Source: CAYOLL01 sp964404765 [NCBI: uncultured Gemmatimonadota bacterium] (GTDB lineage: Bacteria; 4572-55). Taken from it: DNA of 37,613 bases. The stretch is from positions 1 to 37,613 of the forward strand of contig CAYOLL010000052.1 of the NCBI GenBank assembly GCA_964404765.1. The letters run 5' to 3'. Under the pieces are notes generated by a model. That model was not told the origin of the DNA. It did no database searches and saw only the letters and a list, made by a program, of their open reading frames with translations. A program made the position numbers and the translations under genes. Below are positions 25,533 through 33,461 of the stretch, piece by piece (the first letter of the stretch is position 1; each line of letters opens with the position of its first letter).

Positions 25533-26106
25533 ATCCAATCCTTTGGGTGGTGGTGAAAAAGAGGCAAAAACCGGGTAGCAACCCCTGTGAAATCTTAGAT
25601 ATTCGCCTCATTTATGCCGAGCGATAACTATTTCAGGCTAACGGCCAAATTATGGCTTATTTACAAATTGTCAACTCTTTATTACGCTGAACTGCATTTG
25701 AGCAACAGGCTTATACCGGTTTGCAAGCAAATAAACGGTGTCATTTTGAACGCGAGAATCTTTACCGCCAAGTTCGCTAAGTTTATCGCAAAGTTACACT
25801 AAGTTTTCTTTTTTTTGCGTGACTCCGCGTAAGGCTCTGCGAATTTTGCGGTTAAAATTTGCCTTATGATATACCCTGAATTATTCACAAATCTTAACGC
25901 AAACGTCGCAATTGACGCTAAAAACGCAAGTTGCGAATTTATATCTTAAAAATGGATTATGAGGCAACCTAATCTTTTTAAATTCAGCTAATTTAAAACA
26001 AATCAAGCGGTTGCGTCGTTTGCGCCGTTTGCGTCTCTTGCGTTTATGAATTATTCAGAATACTTGCTTGCACCGAAAATGGCTCACGCACAGACACCAA
26101 GTTAAG
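25533..26106. repeat. Periodic inverted-repeat island
   Basis: No gene is seen in 574 bp. Two inverted sets with a 9-nt beat are present. The first, about 25761-25803 against 25814-25856 (CCGC..TTCGC flavour), is weak. The second, about 25894-25930 against 26007-26046, is clearer; the latter read on the minus strand is ACGCAAGAG, ACGCAAACG, GCGCAAACG, ACGCAACCG. The second set is bracketed by TGAATTATTCA at 25877-25887 and 26047-26057. Confidence 0.75.
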
Positions 26107-26868
26107 CTAAACCTTACCGTAATAAACCTTGGTGCGATAGATAAATGCGACCGTGCCGGCGGTATTATAGCGGTCGAAAATTTCGCGCACGCCGGTCATT
26201 AGCGGCTGATGATTGGGATGGTCTTCTTTGGGGACGTAGGATGATGAAAGCATCCGACCTTTCACGCCGTCAAAATCAAAAATCTGCTGATTATCAAAAG
26301 CTTCCAGCTGATAGCCGCCCGTGCCAAAAAATGCGGCCAAAGTTTCTTCGGCCAAACCGCGATGATTGACGTGCGCATAATCGGTTGCATACATTTTTAG
26401 CAAATCATCGTAAGCGCGTAAAAATGGCGTGGCATCTTCACGGGCATTCCAAATCAGGGCTACGGTACCGCCCGGTCGCAGAATGCGCTGGAATTCTTGC
26501 TTGGCGCGGCTTGGGTCAAACCAATGAAAAGCCTGCGCCGCTGTAATCAAGTCCACCGAATGATCGGCCAATAACGTGTTTTCCGCGGTACCGTTGCGGC
26601 TGTGAAATGTAGAATAGCCGTTTAAATCGGTCTCGGCTGTGGCCCGCATCTTCTCGTTTGGCTCGACGGCGTACACCGTAGCGCCGAAATCCAGCAATAA
26701 TCTGGTGAAAATACCCGTGCCGGAGCCCACATCTGCAACTGTGGCGCCAGGCCGCAGCCCGGCCTGACTGACTAACAGACGCAAAATGTCGGCCGGGTAA
26801 CTCGGTCGATATTTGGCATAGTCATCAACCCGGTTGGAAAATCGCTCAACAGAATTGGTTGCTAACAT
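26107..26868 (-). CDS. Class I SAM-dependent methyltransferase
   Basis: The 253-residue protein shows the methyltransferase_11 pattern: FSNRVDDYAKYRPSYPADIL, motif I VADVGSGTGIFTRLL, acidic loop VYAVEPNEKM, motif II-like DHSVDLITAAQAFHWFDP, and LRPGGTVALIWNARED. The AQAFHWFD and NARED elements are typical of a broad family related to trans-aconitate/ubiquinone-type methyltransferases, so the substrate is unknown. The ATG at 26868 is chosen because GAGGAG precedes it by about 7 nt; the ATG at 26886 lies before that site. Confidence 0.9.
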   Translation of the reverse strand: MLATNSVERFSNRVDDYAKYRPSYPADILRLLVSQAGLRPGATVADVGSGTGIFTRLLLDFGATVYAVEPNEKMRATAETDLNGYSTFHSRNGTAENTLLADHSVDLITAAQAFHWFDPSRAKQEFQRILRPGGTVALIWNAREDATPFLRAYDDLLKMYATDYAHVNHRGLAEETLAAFFGTGGYQLEAFDNQQIFDFDGVKGRMLSSSYVPKEDHPNHQPLMTGVREIFDRYNTAGTVAFIYRTKVYYGKV

Positions 26869-27000
26869 AATGGTCTCCTCTGACATTAGAATTAGAATTA
26901 CACGATTTTAAGCCGAGCAGCGCTAACCTGAATAATTCAAGACCGCCACCAAAGCACGGAAGCACTAAGTTTCACAAAGTTTGTTGAAAGTATAAAATAA

Positions 27001-27951
27001 ATGCTCGCATCCATCATTATCCCAACTTATAATCATCCGGAGCTAACCTGCGCCACGCTGGCCGGTTTGCGTCAGCAGACGTGCCGGAATTTTGAAGTTG
27101 TCATCGTTGACGACGGCTCAACGCCGCCTTTTGCCGACGCGATTTCACCGACGGATTATCCTTTCCCGCTGCTGATAAAAACGCATGCCAAAAATCGTGG
27201 CCGGGCCGCCGCTCGTAATACCGGTATTTTGGCTGCTCGTCACCCCCTGCTCATTTTTTTGGATGGTGATATGACGGTTTCGCCGGACTTTGTGCAGGCC
27301 CATATCCGCAGTCGGCAATACACGGCGCCGGCAATTGACACAGTAGTCATCGGCAATATTCGCTTTATCGACGCCTTAAAAAACAAGCCTCTGGCCCGCT
27401 ATCTTGATACCCGCGGCGTGCATAAGCTGAAATTATTTGACAATATTCCCTATCGCTATTTTGTGACGGGCAATTCGGCGCTGCCGCGCCTGCTACTGGA
27501 AAAAGCCGGTTTATTTGACGAATCTTTTCCGCGCTACGGTGGCGAAGATTTGGAGTTGGCTTGCCGATTGCATCATGCCGGAGCACGGTTTGCCTATTGC
27601 GGCGAGGCTATGGCATTCCACCATCAGTTGCCGGATTTGGCCGTGCATTGCCGCCGTATGAACGAATACGGTCGTTATTGCCTGCCGGTTTTGCTGCAAA
27701 AACATCCGCAAGCCGCCGGCTTTTTGCACATGGAATGGGTTGACACCTCATTTTGCCGGTTAGATGACCGGCTGAAGCAAGCGCTTGGCCGATTTTTCTT
27801 CCAACCGCCTTTCTTTCACATAGCGCAAAGTCTGGTCGAAAGTTACGGGTCTGATTATCTTCAATCAATTCTGCTGGATTTTTTGACCGGCGGAAATTAT
27901 CTGCTCGGCTATCGGCAATATCTGAAAGCTGAAGGGAAGGCTTTAGCATAA
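27001..27951 (+). CDS. Glycosyltransferase family 2
   Basis: This 316-residue GT-A fold enzyme has SIIIPTYNHPE, VVIVDDGSTPPF, AKNRGRAAARNTGI and the metal-binding DxD in LIFLDGDMTV. The acceptor part has GNSALPRLLLEKAGLFDE and YGGEDLELACRLHHAG (the ED-(x)-E/D base motif of GT2). It transfers a sugar from a nucleotide donor, probably to a cell-surface glycan; donor and acceptor cannot be told. No transmembrane segment is present. It stands alone, with the T9SS-type pseudogene downstream. Confidence 0.9.
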   Translation: MLASIIIPTYNHPELTCATLAGLRQQTCRNFEVVIVDDGSTPPFADAISPTDYPFPLLIKTHAKNRGRAAARNTGILAARHPLLIFLDGDMTVSPDFVQAHIRSRQYTAPAIDTVVIGNIRFIDALKNKPLARYLDTRGVHKLKLFDNIPYRYFVTGNSALPRLLLEKAGLFDESFPRYGGEDLELACRLHHAGARFAYCGEAMAFHHQLPDLAVHCRRMNEYGRYCLPVLLQKHPQAAGFLHMEWVDTSFCRLDDRLKQALGRFFFQPPFFHIAQSLVESYGSDYLQSILLDFLTGGNYLLGYRQYLKAEGKALA

Positions 27952-28011
27952 TATGTGCGTAATCCCACCTATATGCGCCGGTGTAAGGGTTAACCTGTCC
28001 TTGACTTTTTC

Positions 28012-28463
28012 GCCGCCGATTCGCTTCGCATCGAATGGCCGTCAGGCGCGGCGCAACCGCTGACGCAGGTCGCCGCCGATAAAATCTTGCGCCTGGTTGA
28101 ATCTGGCGGACAAATCGGCGCCTTTTATCGTAACCAGCTTCAATAAAACTATCCCAATCCGTTTAATCCGACCACGACCATTCGCTATGAACTGGCGCGA
28201 TCCGACTATGTTCGTCTGCGTATTTACAATGCTACCGGGCAGTTGGTCAAAACACTGGTGAGTCAAACCGAACCGGCCGGGTTTGACTAAGTAGTCGGAC
28301 AGAATTAATTTGGTATTTTATGTAGCACGATTTGCCCAAATCGTGCCCGCGAATCAGACAATTCGCGCTACAAGGATTACCGGTTTTATTTTGTCCGACT
28401 ACTAATGTCGTCTGGGACGAGCGGAATGAGGCTGGCGCAGAAGTCGGTTCCGGCGTTTATTAA
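28012..28463 (+). pseudogene. Broken ASPIC/UnbV protein with T9SS C-terminal signal
   Basis: One frame encodes DSLRIEWPSGAAQPLTQVAA, an ASPIC/UnbV-type ending found in CRTAC1/FG-GAP surface proteins. An in-frame TAA (28144-28146) follows, and then NYPNPFNPTTTIRYELARSD, continuing VRLRIYNATGQLVKTLV to PAGFD, the type A sorting domain used by type IX secretion. The remaining NVVWDERNEAGAEVGSGVY resumes after a 112-bp insertion, in another frame. The beginning of the gene is absent. The gene is dead: it carries a stop, a MITE-like insertion, a frame change and a truncation before the usual YYRL end. Confidence 0.88.
28291..28402. mobile_element. 112-bp MITE-like element with terminal inverted repeats
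   Basis: The ends GTAGTCGGACA (28291-28301) and TGTCCGACTAC (28392-28402) are perfect 11-bp inverted repeats, and weaker matching runs inward for about 36 bp. TAA flanks both ends, a possible 3-bp (or TA) target duplication. The centre folds as a three-way junction: TGTAGC/GCTACA encloses hairpins GCACGATTTG/CAAATCGTGC and GCGAAT/ATTCGC. There is no coding capacity, so it would need a transposase supplied in trans. It splits the T9SS sorting-domain pseudogene. Confidence 0.85.
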
Positions 28464-28486
28464 TTACTCGCCTGGATACGCCGGAC

Positions 28487-28562
28487 TGTCATGCCGGAAT
28501 GCTTTTATCCGACATCTTGTTTGCCTGTAAGAAGATTCCGGCTAAAATGCGCCGGAATGACA
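28487..28562. repeat. Palindromic repeat family 1, copy B
   Basis: This 76-bp relative of 148-227 starts TGTCATGCCGGAATGCTTTT and ends GCGCCGGAATGACA. The same two-hairpin plan is present, with coupled changes (GCCGGA/TCCGAC and ATTCCGGC/GCCGGAAT) that partly keep pairing. It is followed by the phrase GAGCCCGTTGAAAGTATA (28583-28600), parts of which recur near 15150 and 26980. Confidence 0.8.
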
Positions 28563-28620
28563 TGCCCTAAAAATGAAAGATTGAGCCCGTTGAAAGTATA
28601 ACTTGATAACACTACTGTTA

Positions 28621-28711
28621 CACGGCGTAAGTTCGTGTGAACTTAAACCTGACGGGTTTTGGAAACCCGTCAGGTTTTGATCGTCGGAAAAATTCACACG
28701 AATTTAAGCCG
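28621..28711. repeat. Palindromic repeat family 2, copy B (inverted)
   Basis: This is the reverse-complement counterpart of 2168-2259: TTCGTGTGAACTT and AACCTGACGGGTTT stems are both present, and the longer bulge is on the opposite arm, which shows that the copy is inverted. It lies 12 bp beyond the prs stop codon, so transcripts of the prs operon run into it and it may serve as their 3' end. Confidence 0.85.
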
Positions 28712-28723
28712 TCAAGCACTACG

Positions 28724-29656
28724 CTAATTATACTGCATCCGATCCAGCAATTCTACAATCAAACCGGCCACGGTTTTGACTTTTAAAAAATCTCCGGCAA
28801 ATTGCATGGCCCGCGGATGCGTATCCGTGACAACGATTTGCTCAAACAATTGGCTTTGGCGCAGTTTTTCTATGGAATCCCCCGGAAACAGGCCGTGGGT
28901 TGCCACCGCCGAGACTTTGCCGGCGCCTGCCTCACGATAAGCTTTCGCTGCGCTCATCAGCGAGCTGCCGGTGCGAATCATGTCATCGTAAATGATCACA
29001 TGCCGGCCCTGCACATTGGCGTTCACCGCGCTGACCTGTGTATGGCCATCCTCAATGCGGCGCTTGAGGATAAAGGCGGCCATGACGCCCAGGTCGTTGG
29101 CTAATGATTCAACCCACTTGGCCCGCCCGGCATCGGTACATGCCAACACATAATCCGACTCGGCGATTTCCCGAATCGCCTCCAAAATGACCGGCTTGGC
29201 ATAGACATGCCCGGAAGCAATAGAACCTTCAAAATAATGCGGAATACCTTCGGCGTGAAGATCAATCATAGCAATACGGTTGCCGTTGGACGCGATAGGA
29301 ATAGCCGAGAAAAGCCGCGCGCGTGATTTGGCCGTGACGACTTCGCCCGTTTTAACCGCCCGCTCCATTGTAGAATAGCCAAAAAAAGGAACAATAAGGG
29401 TGACGGTACTGGCGCCATATTTTGCAATCGCGCAAGCCAGGTCATATATTTCCATAGTCTCAGTATCGGATATTGTGCCGCCAATAATGACAATGTCCCG
29501 ATAAGCGACATCATCCAGAATTCGCTGATAACGCTCGCCATCCATAAAGGTGCGGCGCTCCAGCTTACCCGCATCATAATGCCCGATTTTTGTCACCTGA
29601 TCCGTCAAATAATGATAAGATGACGAGCCGTAAACAAGCAGACGATGGTGGCTCAT
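28724..29656 (-). CDS. prs: Ribose-phosphate pyrophosphokinase
   Basis: PRPP is made from ribose-5-phosphate and ATP. The 310-residue protein shows the two-domain phosphoribosyltransferase-like fold: TFMDGERYQRI (N-terminal substrate part), VTLIVPFFGYSTMERAVKTGEVVTAKSRARLF (the ATP-binding region, in which FFGY replaces the usual YxPYxRQDR), IDLHAEGIPHYFEG, and the PRPP loop VIIYDDMIRTGSSLMSAA. These deviations make it a divergent member. Its ATG overlaps the stop of pncB by 4 bp (ATGA), so it should supply PRPP to that enzyme. Confidence 0.88.
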   Translation of the reverse strand: MSHHRLLVYGSSSYHYLTDQVTKIGHYDAGKLERRTFMDGERYQRILDDVAYRDIVIIGGTISDTETMEIYDLACAIAKYGASTVTLIVPFFGYSTMERAVKTGEVVTAKSRARLFSAIPIASNGNRIAMIDLHAEGIPHYFEGSIASGHVYAKPVILEAIREIAESDYVLACTDAGRAKWVESLANDLGVMAAFILKRRIEDGHTQVSAVNANVQGRHVIIYDDMIRTGSSLMSAAKAYREAGAGKVSAVATHGLFPGDSIEKLRQSQLFEQIVVTDTHPRAMQFAGDFLKVKTVAGLIVELLDRMQYN

Positions 29657-31125
29657 AAGGCAATCCCCCTGGCTTTTAAGATGAGGCTCATTTTAAGATC
29701 GTATAACGACTTTTCAATTCCAACAGGATATTGGTGCGGATTATCAAAGCGCTTGATGCCTTGATGAAACTCGGCCTGGCTAACCAGAGTTTTCTTCTGC
29801 AACTCATGAATGCTGGGGGAGTTATACAGTCGCTGGCCCTTGCGAAAAGCCGGCACCAGCAAGTCCACGTAAGGCGTTTCCGGCCCAACGCGCTTCTGGC
29901 GGGTCATGTCCATGGGGTCAATAATCGTGCAGCCCAGGGACATATCGGTGTTGACGTCATAGATCACATCGGCCATGCACTCGCCGTTATGGTAATAGCG
30001 CCGCACTTGTTGGATGCCCGGCGTGGAGACCTTGATGGCTTGCTCCGACAGCTTAATTTTATGCTCCCAGACGCCGCCGGGCTTGCGAATGGCCGCCAAC
30101 TTATACACGCCACCCAAAGCCGGCTGATCGTAGGCCGTCACCAGCTTTGTGCCAATCCCCCAAATCGAGATACGGGCGCCCTGATCTTTGAGACTGGCGG
30201 CGATCCGCTCATCCAGATCGTTGCTGGCCACAATTTTAGCATCGGGAAAACCGCCATCATCCAACAATTTGCGCGCCTCAATACTCAGATAGGTTAAGTC
30301 GCCGGAATCCAGCCGAATGCCGACCATCTCATAGCCGCGCTCACGCAGCTTTTTGCCGGTGATGATTGCATTTTTTACACCCTCCAGCGTATTGTAGGTA
30401 TCGACCAAAAAGATGCAGTTGTTCGGCATGGCCTGGGCATAAGCTTCAAATGCCTCCAGCTCGCTGTCAAAGCACATGATCCAACTATGGGCGTGAGTGC
30501 CACGCACCGGAATGCCGTACAATTTGCCGGCCAGCACATTTGATGTTGCCGCGCAACCTCCGATATAGGCAGCACGGGTGGCCGTCAGGGAGCCGTCAAT
30601 ACCCTGAGCGCGGCGCAGTCCAAACTCCAGAATCGGCTCGCCTTCCGTCGCATGGCAAATGCGAGCGGCTTTAGTGGCAATCAGCGTTTGAAAATTAACA
30701 ATATTCAGCAGCACCGTTTCGAAAATCTGGCAAAGAATAAGCGGCCCCTGAACGCGAATTAAAGGCTGATGTGGAAAAACAACTGTCCCTTCCGGTATGG
30801 CATCAATATCACATTCAAATTTTAGCTGGCGGAGATAGTCAAGAAATGGCTCGTCAAAAAGGGGTTTGCTATCATTCCCATGCAAAGTTCGCAAGTAGTT
30901 CGTATCGGATTCTTCGATGCGAAAGTTATCTAAATAGTCCAGCACGGTTTCCAACCCACAAGCAACGGCATATCCGCCGCCAAAAGGGTTTTTGCGATAG
31001 AACATGTGAAATACGGCCTCGTGATTAGCCATGCCGATTTTCCAATAACCATAAGCCATGGTAAGCTGATATAAATCGGTCAGCAAGGCCAGCGATTGAT
31101 TATAAGGCAGAATATTAAAGCTCAT
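29653..31125 (-). CDS. pncB: Nicotinate phosphoribosyltransferase
   Basis: This enzyme converts nicotinate and PRPP to nicotinate mononucleotide in NAD salvage (Preiss-Handler route). From the ATG at 31125 (AAGGAG upstream) it has 490 residues. LLTDLYQLTMAYGYW, FMFYRKNPFGGGYAV-like HMFYRKNPFGGGYAV, EFGLRRAQGIDGSL, RGTHAHSWIM (phosphorylated histidine), LVDTYNTLEGVKNA, and VGIRLDSGDLTYLS are family motifs. An in-frame extension to 31254 is AT-rich and without character, so it was not used. prs follows with a 4-bp overlap. Confidence 0.94.
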   Translation of the reverse strand: MSFNILPYNQSLALLTDLYQLTMAYGYWKIGMANHEAVFHMFYRKNPFGGGYAVACGLETVLDYLDNFRIEESDTNYLRTLHGNDSKPLFDEPFLDYLRQLKFECDIDAIPEGTVVFPHQPLIRVQGPLILCQIFETVLLNIVNFQTLIATKAARICHATEGEPILEFGLRRAQGIDGSLTATRAAYIGGCAATSNVLAGKLYGIPVRGTHAHSWIMCFDSELEAFEAYAQAMPNNCIFLVDTYNTLEGVKNAIITGKKLRERGYEMVGIRLDSGDLTYLSIEARKLLDDGGFPDAKIVASNDLDERIAASLKDQGARISIWGIGTKLVTAYDQPALGGVYKLAAIRKPGGVWEHKIKLSEQAIKVSTPGIQQVRRYYHNGECMADVIYDVNTDMSLGCTIIDPMDMTRQKRVGPETPYVDLLVPAFRKGQRLYNSPSIHELQKKTLVSQAEFHQGIKRFDNPHQYPVGIEKSLYDLKMSLILKARGIAL

Positions 31126-31338
31126 AAAGGCTCCTTTTGGTTTAAAAGTGTGGATTTGTGTGATGAATAATTCAGGCTTAGGGTCCAAATTAGCCGCAAA
31201 TCGCATAGCTGTCAATTGTCTTTTTGTATTTGTGTGTAAAATTTGGCGGCACAATTTAAATGCAGTCGGTTAACGCATACAAGTTTTCCTTGCTTCCATT
31301 CAGAGGGCGTATTAGTTTATTTGGCGTATTAATTACAT
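31126..31338. other. Divergent spacer with TGAATAATTCA
   Basis: This holds the upstream region of pncB (minus) and the GH2 gene (plus). The 11-mer TGAATAATTCA is at 31164-31174, followed by GG as at 15361. Apart from AT-rich tracts I see no clear promoter pair or stable hairpin. Confidence 0.4.
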
Positions 31339-31359
31339 TTGCAAGAAACGGTGCGATAT

Positions 31360-33453
31360 ATGCCTGATCTGCGCCGTCGTTCGGGTTCGGTGTACGGGGG
31401 AATAGTGAAAAAAGAGTGTGATTTAAACGGTGTCTGGCAAATCAGACCCGTCGAGCGTTTTTCGCAAGAATATTTGGCCGGCAAAGACAGCGATAAGGAT
31501 TGGTTAGAGCTAACTGTACCGGGCCAATGGCAACAACATCCGCAGTTGCAGACGCATCAGGGTAAAGTGGTCTACCGCCGGGTATTTGCTTTTGAAGGCG
31601 ATCCTGCCGCTACGTACGCGCTTCATTTTGAAGGCATTTTTTATGCGGCAACCGTTTATTTAAATGGCAAACGGTTGGGCGGGCATGAAGGCTATTTTGT
31701 GCCGTTGTGGTGCCTGGCTCCGGGCTTGCAAAAGGGCGCGAATGTCCTTATCGTCGAAGTAGAATGCCTATCGCGCGAGGCTGAGGCCGAAAATCGTCAG
31801 ATTATGGGAATATTTCATAATCTACGCTACTTTCCGGCCGCCTTTAATCCCGGTGGAATATGGGGCGCCGTCGGGCTGTACGCCGTAGATCGCTACGCCA
31901 TTCGCCATGTACTGTTTCATACCATTTCCCTCACGGCCAACAGCGCCACTGTTGAAATTCAAGTCTGCGCCAACTCGTTACACGACGAAAATGCCACCGC
32001 GCAATTTTCCATCGAACCCCTCAACTTTGAAGGCCCCGGCTATCAGTGGCATGAGACCGTCCGCTTACGTAAAGGCGCTAACACCGACAACTTTAACCAT
32101 AGCCTGGCCACACCAAAAATCTGGTGGACCCATGATATAGGCTTTCCGGCTGTTTATCGCCTGACCGTGCGCTATGTGTGCAATAATCAAGTTTGCGAAA
32201 GCTACACAATGCCGGTAGGTGTCCGTACCGTCAGAATCGAGAAAAAGCGTTTTTATCTGAATAATCAAACCTTGTTTTTGCGAGGCTGCAACTACGTTCC
32301 GACCAGACCTTTTTTAAGCGCGGCGGCACAAGACTTATGCGAGGATGATATAAAGGCGGCGGCGGCAGTCCACATTAACTGCTTGCGTGTCCGCGGACAT
32401 GTTGCCTTGCATGATTTTTATGAAGCATGCAGTCTGAACGGCATCTTGGTTTGGCAGGATTTTCCCCTGCACGGTCTGTATACCAAGCAAATTGAGCCGT
32501 TAGCCCAAAAACAATTTCAAGAAATGCTCCATCTATTAGGCGGCCACCCCTGCGTTGCGTTCTGGTGCTGTCATGACGAGCCGTTTGCCCGTCCGGAAGA
32601 CGCCAAAACATTTTGGGAACGGCTTAAGGCACGACTGGGTCGTTATATTGGCAATTGGTGTCAGAATGTGCTGGACCCAAAATTGTATACAATTGCCCGC
32701 AGTATGAAAACCGGGCATATTGTCGTGCAATCATCGGGTATGTGGGGACTACTTGGCAGCCCGTCGGATGTGCATTTCCATTGGTCTCGGGCGAAGTGGT
32801 GGCTGGAAAACTTTGAGACAATGACCCACGCATTGATGCTGAACAATCGTATTGTCTCTGACTTTGGCGCAGAAAGTTTACCCTGTGCCGAAACGCAAGA
32901 CGAAATGCCGGTCAAAGGCCGCACCGATTCCCCGGCGGCTATCGACAAAAGTCAGGCAAATCAAGCGCGTATTCTTAAAACTTTTATCGAAAACTTGCGC
33001 TTGCTTAAATATCATAAAATTTGGGGCTTCTTTCTGGCTGATTCTCACGACCTATTTCCAACTGGAGGGCCGGGCATACGAGACGCTGCACGGCGACCCA
33101 AGCAAGCCTATGAAATTGTCAAAGAAGCCATGCGGCCCAACTGTCTGATCGCCAAAAATTTAGTGAATCGGCGTTACCAATTGGGAGACGTTTGTTTGAT
33201 CCCGGTTTTTATTCTTAACGATACACAGCAAAAACATGACGATATGACCATGCATATCAAAGTAAGACTTATCCGCAAACTTTTCTTGGAGACGACGATG
33301 AGCACCAATGTGGAAGCAGATGCTATCGCGACCCAAATCAACACTATTTTTTTCCGCCCACAACAATCCGGCCTGCACCATCTCTGGCTTAGTCTGCTCC
33401 AAAACGGCACCGAGGAACCTATTCTCACGCAATATGACCTGCCGATTATTTAG
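31360..33453 (+). CDS. Glycoside hydrolase family 2-like protein, altered catalytic sites
   Basis: The domain order is a GH2 sugar-binding domain (LNGVWQIRPVERF, then HFEGIFYAATVYLNGKRLGGHEGYF), an Ig-like domain, and a TIM barrel from FLRGCNYVPTRPFL. The acid/base region reads HPCVAFWCCHDEP, with D in place of the usual N before the catalytic E (E407 from this start). The nucleophile region reads VSDFGAES, where beta-mannosidase-like enzymes have SEFG. The protein has about 697 residues, shorter than LacZ. No signal peptide is seen. ATG 31360 is used, but GTG 31405 with GGGGGAA upstream is a good alternative. Whether it is an active glycosidase is open. Confidence 0.85.
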   Translation: MPDLRRRSGSVYGGIVKKECDLNGVWQIRPVERFSQEYLAGKDSDKDWLELTVPGQWQQHPQLQTHQGKVVYRRVFAFEGDPAATYALHFEGIFYAATVYLNGKRLGGHEGYFVPLWCLAPGLQKGANVLIVEVECLSREAEAENRQIMGIFHNLRYFPAAFNPGGIWGAVGLYAVDRYAIRHVLFHTISLTANSATVEIQVCANSLHDENATAQFSIEPLNFEGPGYQWHETVRLRKGANTDNFNHSLATPKIWWTHDIGFPAVYRLTVRYVCNNQVCESYTMPVGVRTVRIEKKRFYLNNQTLFLRGCNYVPTRPFLSAAAQDLCEDDIKAAAAVHINCLRVRGHVALHDFYEACSLNGILVWQDFPLHGLYTKQIEPLAQKQFQEMLHLLGGHPCVAFWCCHDEPFARPEDAKTFWERLKARLGRYIGNWCQNVLDPKLYTIARSMKTGHIVVQSSGMWGLLGSPSDVHFHWSRAKWWLENFETMTHALMLNNRIVSDFGAESLPCAETQDEMPVKGRTDSPAAIDKSQANQARILKTFIENLRLLKYHKIWGFFLADSHDLFPTGGPGIRDAARRPKQAYEIVKEAMRPNCLIAKNLVNRRYQLGDVCLIPVFILNDTQQKHDDMTMHIKVRLIRKLFLETTMSTNVEADAIATQINTIFFRPQQSGLHHLWLSLLQNGTEEPILTQYDLPII

Positions 33454-33461
33454 TGTCAATT

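Noticed and set aside
15091-26057. Possible CRISPR arrays in the periodic repeat tracts
   Set aside because: Periods are 8-9 nt without unique spacers, arms are inverted, and no cas gene is present.
29731-30297. A 188-codon plus-strand frame
   Set aside because: It is a shadow of pncB, which carries all family motifs on the other strand.
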